A stretch of DNA of 64,000 bases from Halobaculum saliterrae (GTDB lineage Archaea; Halobacteriota; Halobacteria; Halobacteriales; Haloferacaceae). The stretch covers positions 186,001-250,000 of the forward strand of contig NZ_WUUS01000007.1 of the NCBI RefSeq assembly GCF_009831625.1, read 5' to 3'. The translations under genes were made by a program, and so were the position numbers. How positions within the stretch are numbered: position 1 is the first letter of the stretch; each line of letters opens with the position of its first letter. Positions 50,777-59,227 of this stretch are shown here, piece after piece. Under the pieces are notes generated by a model that saw nothing but the letters and a program-made list of their open reading frames with translations, was not told the DNA's origin and did not search any database.

Positions 50777-51316
50777 ATGGCTTTTGAGGACCTCCTGGAA
50801 GACCCAGTTATCCAGAAGTACCTCCACGAGCTCGTCGGTCCGACGGGGATGCCCGTCGCCGCGGCCCCGCCGGACGGCGAGGTCACCGACGAGGAACTCG
50901 CGGAGGAGATGGGACTGGAGTTGAACGACGTGCGGCGCGCGCTCTTCATCCTGTACGAGAACGACCTGGCGTCGTACCGCCGCGTGCGCGACGAGGACTC
51001 GGGGTGGCTGACCTACCTGTGGACGTTCCACTACGAGAACATCCCGGAGAACCTCCAGGAGGAGATGTACCGACTGCTCGAGGGCCTCGAGGAGCGTCGC
51101 TCGTACGAGTCCGACCACCAGTTCTACCTCTGTGAGGTGGACTCGATCCGCTTCGAGTTCGAGGAGGCGATGGAGTTCGGGTTCGAGTGCCCCGAGTGTG
51201 GGTCGCCGCTGGAGTCGATGGAGAACAGTCGCCTCGTGGAGGCGATGGAGTGGCGGATCGACCAGCTCGCGGACGAGCTCAACGTCGACCGCGAGGAAGC
51301 CGGGGCCGAGGCCTAG
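50777..51316 (+). CDS. tfe: Transcription initiation factor E (TFE alpha)
   Basis: A 179-residue archaeal TFE that helps TBP/TFB open the promoter. The N-terminal extended winged helix includes DPVIQKYLHELVGP, GEVTDEELAEEMGLELNDVRRALFILYENDLASYRRVRDEDSGWLTYLW; a long helix follows (ENLQEEMYRLLEGLEERRSYE), then the zinc ribbon FYLCEVDSIRFEFEEAMEFGFECPECGSPLE, where the first Cys and the CPEC pair are visible. DUF2110 starts on the very next base, a gene pairing widespread in archaea. Confidence 0.95.
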   Translation: MAFEDLLEDPVIQKYLHELVGPTGMPVAAAPPDGEVTDEELAEEMGLELNDVRRALFILYENDLASYRRVRDEDSGWLTYLWTFHYENIPENLQEEMYRLLEGLEERRSYESDHQFYLCEVDSIRFEFEEAMEFGFECPECGSPLESMENSRLVEAMEWRIDQLADELNVDREEAGAEA

Positions 51317-51991
51317 ATGGTCGTTCTCGCGACCAAGTGCTACGTCTCGGGCGACGCCCGCGAGCGTGCGCTCGACGGGATGACCTCGCTCGTCGCCAAC
51401 GACCTCGGCGAGCTGGACGTGGAGTTCGACGTGGGCGTTCGACACGACGACTTCGTCTCCGTGACCGTCTCCGGCGACGACGAGACGGTCGCCCGTAACG
51501 TCCTCCGCGAGGAGTGGGGGGAGATCACCGACCACTTCACCGACGGGGAGACGTACGTCGGCACGCTCGAGGGCTGGGACGACGACGGGTTCGTCCTCGA
51601 CGCCGGCACGGAGGTCCGGATCCCGGCCGACGGGCTCGGCCTCGGGACGGGCTCGCCGGAGCAGATCCGCGACCGCTTCGGCATCGTTCAGCACCTGTCC
51701 ATGCGGTTCGTGTACGACGAGGACGGCGACCACGAGCTCGCGGACGACGAACGCGACCGCCTGTACGACTGGACGCGCGGCCAGGGGCGCGTGAACGCCA
51801 ACTCCGCGACACGCGCGGAGGTGCGCGCGACCGTCAACCGGGCGGGCCACGCCAACGACATCGTCACCGTCGAGCGGCTCGGCCTGCTCGAACAGAGCGT
51901 CATCTGCCGCGAGAACACGGACGCCCCCGGCCTCCTGGCGTCCATCGGCGGCTACCTGCCCGCGGAACTGAAGGCCGTCATCCCGCAGTAG
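51317..51991 (+). CDS. DUF2110 family protein
   Basis: A 224-residue archaeal DUF2110 protein, starting directly after the tfe stop codon. It opens VVLATKCYVSGDARERALDGMTSLVANDLGELDVEF and has a small beta-barrel-like middle (GETYVGTLEGWDDDGFVLDAGTEVRIPADGLGLG). The C-terminal part (RGQGRVNANSATRAEVRATVNRAGHANDIVTVERLGLLEQSVICRENTDAPGLLASIGGYL) is the most conserved. Function unknown; the strict link to tfe suggests a role in transcription. The next gene starts two bases after its stop codon. Confidence 0.9.
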   Translation: MVVLATKCYVSGDARERALDGMTSLVANDLGELDVEFDVGVRHDDFVSVTVSGDDETVARNVLREEWGEITDHFTDGETYVGTLEGWDDDGFVLDAGTEVRIPADGLGLGTGSPEQIRDRFGIVQHLSMRFVYDEDGDHELADDERDRLYDWTRGQGRVNANSATRAEVRATVNRAGHANDIVTVERLGLLEQSVICRENTDAPGLLASIGGYLPAELKAVIPQ

Positions 51992-51992
51992 C

Positions 51993-52811
51993 ATGGCCCG
52001 ACGGAGACGACTCCTCGCGCTCGCGGCGGTGGTGGGGATGCTCACGCTGTCGGGCTGTCTCGGCTTCCTCGGCGGCGGCTCGGTCTCCGACGAGCGGCTC
52101 GACCAGTCGCCGCCGGGCGGCGAGTACGACTGGAACGCGAGCGTGGAGTCGGAGCTGGACGCCCACATCACGGTGCACGACGACGCGACGTTCTCGGCGG
52201 TGTACGCCGTCAACGGGAGCGAGATCGAGCTGTTCCGCCGCGACGGCCTCGGCGGCACGAACCCGCTGGAGGTGCGGGCGGTGCGCTACCGCTACCCCAA
52301 CGGAACCGTGATCAACGGCTCGGAGCTGGCCGATCGCGGCGCGGTCGACCGCACGCGCGACGTGGTTCGAATCGACCTCCCCGGCGAGAGCGACGTCGAG
52401 GGCGACCGGGTCGCGTTCACAGCCGGGTCGACGCCCAAGCGGTTCGCCCTCCCGACGTACGTGGACGGCTCCTACGAGGTCGTGCTCCCGCCGAACCGGC
52501 GCGCGTCGCTGCCGGTGTTCGGCGACGTGAGCCCCGGCGGCGCGACCACCTCCCTCGACGACGAGAACAGGCTGCACGTCCGCTGGGACGACGTACAGCG
52601 CGACTCGGTGATCGTCCAGTTCTACCTCCCGCAGGACATCCAGATCTTCGGGGGGGTGTTCGCCCTCCTCGCGGTCGTCGGCGGGGGCGGACTGCTGTAC
52701 TACCGGCGACAGATCGACGCGCTGCGCGAGCAGCGAGAGGAACTCGGTCTCGACGTCGACACCGAGGACGACGACCTCGGGGACGACGGGCCGCCCCCGG
52801 GGATGCGCTGA
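51993..52811 (+). CDS. DUF5803 membrane-anchored lipoprotein
   Basis: A 272-residue protein in the tfe operon. The signal peptide ends in a lipobox (MLTLSGC, Cys22), so it is probably lipid-anchored outside the cell. A beta-rich domain of about 190 residues follows (ELDAHITVHDDATFSAVYAVNGSEIELFRRDGLGG ... DVVRIDLPGESDVEGDRVAFTAG). Near the C-terminus there is a membrane helix (IFGGVFALLAVVGGGGLLYY) followed by a charged cytoplasmic tail (RRQIDALREQREELG). Having both a lipobox and a C-terminal helix is unusual. Function unknown. Confidence 0.85.
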   Translation: MARRRRLLALAAVVGMLTLSGCLGFLGGGSVSDERLDQSPPGGEYDWNASVESELDAHITVHDDATFSAVYAVNGSEIELFRRDGLGGTNPLEVRAVRYRYPNGTVINGSELADRGAVDRTRDVVRIDLPGESDVEGDRVAFTAGSTPKRFALPTYVDGSYEVVLPPNRRASLPVFGDVSPGGATTSLDDENRLHVRWDDVQRDSVIVQFYLPQDIQIFGGVFALLAVVGGGGLLYYRRQIDALREQREELGLDVDTEDDDLGDDGPPPGMR

Positions 52812-52893
52812 GACCCCCCGGGAACCGCCCGAGGTTCGACTCGCGACCCGCGGAACCGACGCGCCTTTTCGCTCGACTCCCCTTCGACCGTCA

Positions 52894-53619
52894 ATGACGA
52901 CCGATCCGTCCGCCGGCCTCGACATCCCCTCGGGTGCCGACCTCCCGCCGCTGGCGCTCGACATCGACGGGACGCTGACGACGCCGGAGCACACGCTCGA
53001 CCCGCGCGTGTTCCGGGTGCTTCCCGAGTGGCCCGCGCCGGTCGTGCTCGCGACGGGCAAGTCGTTCCCGTATCCGATCGCCCTCTGTCACTTCGCCGGG
53101 ATCCCGGAGCGGGTGATCGCGGAGAACGGCGGCGTCGTCTGCGTCGACGAGCGGGTGCGCATCGAGGGCGACGCCGAGCGCGTCGCCGCGGCGGCCGACG
53201 CCTTCCGCGAGCGCGGCGGGGAGCTGGGCTGGGGGGACGCCGACACGGTGAACCGCTGGCGCGAGACGGAGGTCGCCGCCCGCGTCACCGCCGACGAGGC
53301 GCTCCTGCGCGAGGTCGCCGAGGAGTTCGATCTCGCCTTCCTCGACACGGGGTACGCGTACCACCTCACCGACCCCGACGTGAGCAAGGGGAACGGACTC
53401 CGTGAGGCGGCGTCGGTCCTGGAGCGGGAGCCGTCGTCGTTCGTCGCCGTCGGCGACTCGATGAACGACGCCTCGACGTTCGCGGTCGCCGGCGAGAGCT
53501 ACGCGCTCGCGAACGCCGACGAGGTCGCGCGGGACGCCGCGGACGTGGTGCTGGATACGGGATACATGGACGGCACGCTGGCGGTGCTCGCGGACCTGAT
53601 CGAGCGCACCGAAGCCTGA
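52894..53619 (+). CDS. Phosphoglycolate phosphatase, archaeal HAD type
   Basis: A 241-residue HAD-superfamily phosphatase of the archaeal TA0175/Cof type. Motif I is ALDIDGTLTTPEH with the nucleophilic Asp, motif II is VLATGKSFPYPIAL, motif III is the Lys in DPDVSKGNGLRE and motif IV is VAVGDSMNDASTFAVAG. It likely hydrolyses 2-phosphoglycolate formed by DNA repair or oxygenation; related sugar phosphates are possible. A CTTTTCG box about 27 bases before the ATG supports the start. The first 15 residues are a polar lead-in. Confidence 0.9.
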   Translation: MTTDPSAGLDIPSGADLPPLALDIDGTLTTPEHTLDPRVFRVLPEWPAPVVLATGKSFPYPIALCHFAGIPERVIAENGGVVCVDERVRIEGDAERVAAAADAFRERGGELGWGDADTVNRWRETEVAARVTADEALLREVAEEFDLAFLDTGYAYHLTDPDVSKGNGLREAASVLEREPSSFVAVGDSMNDASTFAVAGESYALANADEVARDAADVVLDTGYMDGTLAVLADLIERTEA

Positions 53620-53713
53620 TCGAGGGGTCGGACCGACCCGTTCGAGATCCGGGCCGGGCGGACCGCGACCGGCGCGGACGCCGGGGCGGGGTCGGGGAAC
53701 GGGGGTGTCGCCG

Positions 53714-53896
53714 TCAGGCCTCGGTCGGGCCGTCCTCGAACGGAACGAACGAGCCGTTGATGTCCCACTCGTGGATGCAGTACACCTCGCCGGTGCCGTC
53801 GGCGACGACCCAGCTTCCTGTCGCATCGTCGAGTCGCTCCTCGCGACCGCACCGCTCGCAGGTGCGCGCTCTCGGACGACGGATACGGGCTGCCAT
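53714..53896 (-). CDS. HEWD family small zinc-ribbon protein
   Basis: A 60-residue protein with the motif CIHEWDINGSFVPF that names the haloarchaeal HEWD family. One zinc-ribbon-like CERCGREERLDDATGSW precedes it, and the Cys of CIHEWD may complete the site. Function unknown. The start is the ATG at 53894-53896; a CTTAAC box (coding strand GTTAAG, 53921-53926) about 27 bases upstream excludes the longer in-frame start at 54043. Confidence 0.88.
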   Translation of the reverse strand: MAARIRRPRARTCERCGREERLDDATGSWVVADGTGEVYCIHEWDINGSFVPFEDGPTEA

Positions 53897-53920
53897 ATCC
53901 CATCGTGGTCGGTGGACCAC

Positions 53921-53926
53921 CTTAAC
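53921..53926 (-). promoter_or_regulatory. Candidate promoter of the HEWD gene
   Basis: GTTAAG on the minus strand is centred about 27 bases before the HEWD start codon at 53896. Confidence 0.5.
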
Positions 53927-54092
53927 GCTCCCGGGGCCGTTGTCGACCCGCTCCGTCGTTCGATTCCTGGCGTCCGCCTCCGCGACGAGGAACTCGCCGT
54001 CCCCGTCGATGTGCCGACGGAGCGTCCGCGGTCGGCCGCTCAAACGCGCATGGGGGGACTCGTGGGACGGTGGCGACGAAACCGCCGGGGGT

Positions 54093-54099
54093 CTTTACA
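54093..54099 (+). promoter_or_regulatory. Candidate promoter of the 54122 methyltransferase
   Basis: CTTTACA is centred about 26 bases before ATG 54122, which fits a leaderless transcript and rejects longer in-frame starts. Confidence 0.5.
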
Positions 54100-54121
54100 T
54101 CCGGGTTCCTATCGACGGGCG

Positions 54122-54676
54122 ATGGGATTCCACACGTTCGACGTCGACCGCGCGGACAAGCTCGAGGACCCCGACCGGTTCCGGCACTGTTCCGCCGAGG
54201 AACTGCTCGCCGCGCTGGCGGTCCCGGGCGACGCGACCGTCGCGGACCTCGGCTCCGGGACCGGCTTCTACACCGACGTTGTCGCGTCGCACGTCGGCAC
54301 CTGCTACGCCGTCGACGTGCAGTCGGAGATGCACGACCTGTACGCCGAGAAGGGGATCCCGGAGGCAGTCGAGACGGTCACCGCCGGCGTGGAGGACCTC
54401 CCGCTGGCCGAGGACGCGCTCGACGCGGCGTTCTCGACGATGACGTACCACGAGTACGCGAGCGACGAGTCGCTGGCGGAACTCGCCCGGGTCGTCCGCC
54501 CCGGCGGCCGCGTCGTCACGGTCGACTGGACCGCCGACGGCCCCGGCGAGGCCGGACCGCCGCGCGAGGAGCGCTTCGGCGTCGGCGACGCCGCGAGCGC
54601 GTTCGAGGACGCCGGATTCACGGTCGAGCGCGCCGAGACGCGCACCGACACGTTCGTGCTGGTCGCGCGTCGCTGA
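54122..54676 (+). CDS. Class I SAM-dependent methyltransferase
   Basis: A 184-residue methyltransferase. It begins GFHTFDVDRADKLEDPDRFRHCSAEELLAAL, then the SAM motif VADLGSGTGFYTDVVASHVGTCYAVDVQSEMHDLY, AGVEDLPLAEDALDAAFSTMTYHEYASDESLAELARVVRPGGRVVTVDW and a final beta hairpin. This is the COG2226 (UbiE/arsenite methyltransferase-like) pattern. The substrate is unknown; the first segment with DKLEDPDRFRHCS recurs in archaeal members. The 182 bases downstream (54677-54858) hold no gene. Confidence 0.88.
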   Translation: MGFHTFDVDRADKLEDPDRFRHCSAEELLAALAVPGDATVADLGSGTGFYTDVVASHVGTCYAVDVQSEMHDLYAEKGIPEAVETVTAGVEDLPLAEDALDAAFSTMTYHEYASDESLAELARVVRPGGRVVTVDWTADGPGEAGPPREERFGVGDAASAFEDAGFTVERAETRTDTFVLVARR

Positions 54677-54858
54677 TCGTCGGCGCGGGGCCGAAGTCGA
54701 TCCCCGACACCCTACGGCGCCACGAGCGAGTGGCCCCAAGGCGAGAGGCGATCGAACAGCCGACGGGCGGGACTGAAAGGGGCCGGGAGCTTTCGCGGTG
54801 TTGTACGGTGTATCTGTCCCGGTGACCCTGCGGAGGGATCCGACGACGGTACCGAGCC

Positions 54859-57258
54859 CTACCGATGATCGTCCCAGAACCGCTCCAGTCCGAAGCGCAG
54901 CATGTCCGGGCTCACCGGGCTGAACTCCTCGCGCTCGTACTCGGGCAGGTACTCCCGAACCGCGTTCCACGACTCGCGGGCGTACCGCGCGTCCACCAGA
55001 CACCGCACGCCGACCTCGTCGCTGCCGCGGATCACCCGCCCGATCGCCTGCCGGGCCTTCCGAACTGCGGGGACCGTCAACGCGGTCTCGAATCCGTCCC
55101 CGAACTCCCGATCGTAGGCCGTCTTCACGGCGCGGGTCCGCGGCGACGACGTGTTGATGATCGGGACGCCGCAGACCACCGCCGCGGCGAGACGGTCCCC
55201 CTCGTAGTCGACGCCCTCGGTGAGGGTGCCGCGGATGCTCGTGACGAGCACCTTCGCGTCGCCGTCGAAGAAGTCCGCCTTGAGCGCCTCCGTCGCGGTG
55301 TCGTCGCTGGACTCGTCGATGAGGACCTCCTTGTCGATCCGCCCGTTCGCCTCCAACTCGCCCGCCATCCACTCCGCCTCCCCGTAGCTGGGCATTCCGA
55401 CGAGCACGTTGCCGGGCGTCGTCGCCGCCACCTCCGCGGCGGCGTCGGCGTGCGCCCGTCGGGTCTCGTTGGTCTCGCCGGGAGGTCCACGATTGGAGAA
55501 CGTGAACTTCGGCGCGTCGACCGCCAACGACGCCCGGTTCCCCTCGGGGAAGCCCAGCCCGTAGGTCCGCTCCTCGACGGGCCGCCCCTCGGATTCGAGG
55601 TAGTTGAGCCCCGTCACCTCCCGGAACACGTCGAGCGGCGCGAGCGTCGCCGACATGAGCACGCCGCCGCCGAAGTCGGCGAGGCGCTCCCCGATGGCGT
55701 CGGCAGGCACGCAGTTGTGCAGCGCGAGGCGCGCGTTGTACGCGCGGCGCCACGAGTCGGGCGGCTCGGTCTCGTCCCACGTGCGGAGCAGTTCGAGTTC
55801 CCGGAAGTACGTCTCGTGATCGCAACGGTACCAGGCGTTGAGCGTCCGCCCGACGCCCGGCACGGCGCGCTGGCGGTCCTCCTCCTCGGCCTCGTCCAGG
55901 ATCCGCGCGGCGACGGCACCCACCTGCTCGGCCCGAGCCCACACCTGCTCGCCGTAACCGGCGTCGCGGGCCCACTCGGTGATCTCGTCGACGCCGGGCT
56001 CCTCGGGGTCTCGAAGCGGGATCTCCTCGTCGTCGAGGTCGGTCGGGTTCTCGCGCCACCCCCGGCGCTCGGCGTCGAGGAACCCCTCGACGCGGCTGTC
56101 CAGTTCCTCGCGGAGGTCGCGGACGAACTCGACGAGCAGCTTCACCTCGTCGAGGCTCACCTCGGCGTCGGCCAGCTCGCCGCGAACGAGGTCGGCGTCG
56201 GTCGTCCCCTCGACCCGACGACCCGAGTCCTCGAACTGCACCGGCTGGAGGACGCGCGTCAGCTCGTTCTCGGCGTCGCGGAGGCTCGCGTCGGCGACGC
56301 CGTCGGAGACCAGGTCCCGCACTCGGGGTTCGAGCATGTGCGCCTCGTCGCAGACAACGAACGTCGAGTCGTCCACGAGCGCGCCGGTGAACCCGCCGAC
56401 CGTCGTCGGGTCGAACGCGTGGTAGTAGTTGCCGACGACGACCTCCACCTGCGGGAGGATCGCCCCCATCATCGAGTGCGGGCAGGTGCCGTGGCCCGCC
56501 GACAGCCGCACCAGCTCCTCGGCGTCGATGAGTCCCCGACCCGTGAAGTCGAACGGCACCGCCTCCGCGGCGTCGCCGTCCTCGGGAAGGTCGTCGAGAT
56601 ACTGCGCGTAGAAGGGGCAGTACTCGACCCCCTCCCTCGTCGCGCTTCCTCCGTGCTCGGGCATCTCGGGAAGGTACGGCGTCGGCTCACCTGCGGTTTC
56701 GAGGTAGCTCGCTCCGTCCTCGCCGGTGTCGGCGAGGCCGGTCTGTGCGCGACGGGCCTGTTCCGCGAGCGCGCCGGCGGTGGTCTCGCCGCCGTCGGCG
56801 TCGCCGACGAGGTCGCGGGTGCGCTCGCGCAGCCCCTCGCAGCGCTCGTACACGTTCGTCGTGTCGATTCCGCCGCGGTTCTCGCGGGCGTACGGACACA
56901 CGTCGGCCTTCCCGACGAGCGTCATGCCGGAGACGGGCCGCCAGTCGTCCGGGAGGTCGTCGTTGATCGTGCGGAGGTCGGCCTCGAACTGTCGGAGCTG
57001 TTGCTTGACGCTCGTGAGCACGAGCACGCGCTCGTAGTCGCTGTCGGGGTCGCGGACGAGGTCGATGCCGGCGGTCAGCGCGAGCATCGTCTTCCCGGTG
57101 CCGCATGCCCCCTCCAGCGCGAGGTATCCCCCGTCGTCGGCGACGGCGCGGGCGGCCTCGATCCCGTCCGCCTGTTCGGGGTACGGGTCCGGGTGCCCGA
57201 ACACGGTTCGCCACGGCTCGTCCGTCGCCTCGGTCACGGTGTAGTCGGCGGTTGCCAC
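54859..57258 (-). CDS. Rad3/XPD-like DNA helicase with iron-sulfur domain
   Basis: A 799-residue superfamily 2 helicase of the XPD/DinG type, unwinding DNA 5' to 3'. Walker A is in LALEGACGTGKTMLAL, the DEAH box is in FVVCDEAHMLEPRVRD, and the C-terminal motor has GNVLVGMPSYGEAEWMAGEL, SIRGTLTEGVDYEGDRLAAAVVCGVP and the motif VI KARQAIGRVIRGSDEVGVRCLVDAR. Cysteines in VCPYAREN, VYERCEG, EYCPFYAQ and GTCPHSM are placed to hold the 4Fe-4S cluster. The start is set at the GTG 57256-57258, next to ATADYTVTEATDEPW; the ATG at 57345 is possible. Confidence 0.93.
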   Translation of the reverse strand: MATADYTVTEATDEPWRTVFGHPDPYPEQADGIEAARAVADDGGYLALEGACGTGKTMLALTAGIDLVRDPDSDYERVLVLTSVKQQLRQFEADLRTINDDLPDDWRPVSGMTLVGKADVCPYARENRGGIDTTNVYERCEGLRERTRDLVGDADGGETTAGALAEQARRAQTGLADTGEDGASYLETAGEPTPYLPEMPEHGGSATREGVEYCPFYAQYLDDLPEDGDAAEAVPFDFTGRGLIDAEELVRLSAGHGTCPHSMMGAILPQVEVVVGNYYHAFDPTTVGGFTGALVDDSTFVVCDEAHMLEPRVRDLVSDGVADASLRDAENELTRVLQPVQFEDSGRRVEGTTDADLVRGELADAEVSLDEVKLLVEFVRDLREELDSRVEGFLDAERRGWRENPTDLDDEEIPLRDPEEPGVDEITEWARDAGYGEQVWARAEQVGAVAARILDEAEEEDRQRAVPGVGRTLNAWYRCDHETYFRELELLRTWDETEPPDSWRRAYNARLALHNCVPADAIGERLADFGGGVLMSATLAPLDVFREVTGLNYLESEGRPVEERTYGLGFPEGNRASLAVDAPKFTFSNRGPPGETNETRRAHADAAAEVAATTPGNVLVGMPSYGEAEWMAGELEANGRIDKEVLIDESSDDTATEALKADFFDGDAKVLVTSIRGTLTEGVDYEGDRLAAAVVCGVPIINTSSPRTRAVKTAYDREFGDGFETALTVPAVRKARQAIGRVIRGSDEVGVRCLVDARYARESWNAVREYLPEYEREEFSPVSPDMLRFGLERFWDDHR

Positions 57259-57364
57259 GGGTTTCAGTCCGTCGATGGTCCCGCTCTCGTACCTGAACCT
57301 TCGCCCCGGTGCACCGTGTTCGTCGCCGCCCGGACCACCCAACACGTCGCCGCCGCGGGGACCG

Positions 57365-57754
57365 TCACAGCAGGCTCTCGCCGAGCACGATCACCGAGAG
57401 GTTGTTGGCGAACAGCGCCAGCCCGGCGGCGACCAGCAGCCCCAGCCACACCTCGATGAGCAGGCCGTAGTAGGGACGAACCCGCGCCGGCGTCAGCCGG
57501 TAGGTCTCCATCAGCCCGCGGAAGACGACTGCCGCGAGCACGACCGCCCCGAGGTTCACCCCGACGAGCACGGACAGGGGCTGTCCCAACGCCCACCGCA
57601 TCAGCGGGTTCGCCTCCGCCTCCGGCCCGACGACCGCGGCGGCGTACATCGTCGTCAGGAGATCGACCGACACCAACAGGAACAGCGCGACCGCGGCCCA
57701 CTCCCAGTACTCCTCGACGCGCTCGGCGATCGCGGGCCCGCCGGGATCACTCAC
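57365..57754 (-). CDS. Small membrane protein (DUF5658-like)
   Basis: A 129-residue protein with about four membrane helices: WEWAAVALFLLVSVDLLTTMYAAAVVG, PLSVLVGVNLGAVVLAAVVFRGLM, and YGLLIEVWLGLLVAAGLALFANNLSVIVLG. The loop GPEAEANPLMRW with DLLTT before it is the hallmark of DUF5658, which has a conserved Asp and Asn-Pro pair. Function unknown. The start is taken as the GTG at 57752-57754; an ATG at 57805 would add 17 Arg-rich residues. Confidence 0.78.
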   Translation of the reverse strand: MSDPGGPAIAERVEEYWEWAAVALFLLVSVDLLTTMYAAAVVGPEAEANPLMRWALGQPLSVLVGVNLGAVVLAAVVFRGLMETYRLTPARVRPYYGLLIEVWLGLLVAAGLALFANNLSVIVLGESLL

Positions 57755-57823
57755 GGGTTCGTGGCGGCGGCGTGCCGCCCTGACGGGGTCGCCACGGTCA
57801 GGCACCGCGGGGGGTGAGGCGGG

Positions 57824-59221
57824 TCACGGACCGCGATACACCCACGACCCGTTGTCCGCGGTCCCGTCGCCGTCCGTCCGCTCCCCCACGTCGTCGCCCG
57901 CCCGGCTCCTCGCACCCGCGGCGGCGACCGCGGAGCCGGGATCGATCCGTCCGTCGACGGCGGTCCGGCGGAGCAGTCGCTCCGCCTCCGCGGGCGTGAG
58001 GTCGTCCTCGCCGGCGGCGACGCTCATCTCGGCGACGACGCCCGCGACGGCCGGCGCGGCGGCGGAGGTCCCCTCGAGGGTCCGTCCGTCCGGGAGCGCG
58101 ACCGTTCCCGCCGCTTGGACGTCCGTCGAGGCCGAGGAGTACGCCGCGAGGCGGCCGTCGGAGCCGACCGCCCCCACGGAGATGACACCGTCCGCGGTCG
58201 CGGGCGCGACCGCGCTCCCGGCGCCGGCCGCGTACGCGAGTCGGTGGCGCGCGGCGAACAGGTCAACGTGGCCGGCGCCGGGGTCTCGCACGTCGATCGC
58301 GACGTAGTAGGACCCCCGGGGGAGCACCGCGTCGATCGCCTCCGCGCTCCCCGACTCGCGGGTCGACTTCGCGACGACCTCGTCGGGACCGTCGACCACG
58401 TCGCGGTACAGGTACAGGTCGTAGTCGGCCGATCCCTCCCAGTACAGTCGAAGCGTCACGGCGCCCGAGATCCGTCCGTCGCCGAGGCGGTTCCCCTGCG
58501 TACCGTCGTCGCCGAACGCGAGCCAGCCCGGCTCGGTCGCCGCGCCGCGCCAGTGCCGCCTCGCAGTGTTGCCGCCGGAGGTGACGAAGACCGTCCCCCG
58601 GTCGGCCGCGCGCTCGGCGGCGGCCGAGATCCGGTCCATCCCGTCGGCCGTCCGCGGATAGTAGCTCCCCGAGTCGACGATCACGTCGACGTCGTGTTCC
58701 ACGAGCCAGTCGACGGCCCGGGCGTACTCCGCGGGCGTCGGCTCATGGCCGACCGAGGCGAGATACAGCGACGACTCCGGGGCGCGCTGTGCGACGACGC
58801 TCGCGACGGCGGCGTCGTGATCGCCGGCGCCCCCGTCGCCGACCGCCAGCCCGAAGCGGGAGGCCGTCACGCGCTCGCGTGCGACCACCCGGCCGTCGAC
58901 CTCCGCCGCGTCGCCGAAGGCGCTCCCGATGACGCCGACGCGGACCTCGTCGCCGCCGGCGTCACCGTCGGCGTCTGATCCGACGGCTCCGGTCGGCCCC
59001 CGCTCGATCCGCGCACGGTCAGTCGCTGGGTGAACGGACGACCCCGGGAGGACCGCGCCGGCGGTGACTCCCCCGAACAGTTGGCCGACGTGATCGGACT
59101 GTACGGCCGAGCCGCCTCCCTGGACCGCGGGGCCATCGCCGGCCACGTCGGCGCCGACGAGGCCGGCGCCGGCGCTCGCGACGACGATGACGACCGCGAG
59201 GAGCGCTGTCCTTCGGCCCAT
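57824..59221 (-). CDS. Aberrant subtilisin-like protein with nested PPC-like domain
   Basis: A 465-residue secreted S8-family protein. A Sec-type signal (TALLAVVIVVASAGAG) is followed by about 65 unstructured residues. The subtilase fold is clear: VRVGVIGSAFG aligns with the strand that normally ends in the catalytic Asp, but Gly99 stands there; His135 (GDHDAAVASVV), Asn218 (VTSGGNTA) and Ser386 (EGTSAAAPAVAG) are kept. Between Asn218 and Ser386 a domain of about 75 residues like PPC is inserted (VTLRLYWEGSADYDLYLYRD ... PRGSYYVAIDVRDPGAGHVDLFA). The protein may be inactive or use another Asp (Asp104). It lies six bases after the gene for a membrane-bound winged-helix protein. Confidence 0.85.
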   Translation of the reverse strand: MGRRTALLAVVIVVASAGAGLVGADVAGDGPAVQGGGSAVQSDHVGQLFGGVTAGAVLPGSSVHPATDRARIERGPTGAVGSDADGDAGGDEVRVGVIGSAFGDAAEVDGRVVARERVTASRFGLAVGDGGAGDHDAAVASVVAQRAPESSLYLASVGHEPTPAEYARAVDWLVEHDVDVIVDSGSYYPRTADGMDRISAAAERAADRGTVFVTSGGNTARRHWRGAATEPGWLAFGDDGTQGNRLGDGRISGAVTLRLYWEGSADYDLYLYRDVVDGPDEVVAKSTRESGSAEAIDAVLPRGSYYVAIDVRDPGAGHVDLFAARHRLAYAAGAGSAVAPATADGVISVGAVGSDGRLAAYSSASTDVQAAGTVALPDGRTLEGTSAAAPAVAGVVAEMSVAAGEDDLTPAEAERLLRRTAVDGRIDPGSAVAAAGARSRAGDDVGERTDGDGTADNGSWVYRGP

Positions 59222-59227
59222 AGGCTG

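Noticed and set aside
54760-54820. Possible CRISPR-like or conserved small RNA motif (GGGACTGAAAGGGGC) between the methyltransferase and helicase genes
   Set aside because: The end of the motif recalls archaeal repeat ends with GACTGAAAG, but there is one copy only and no spacers. No second copy was seen in the window.
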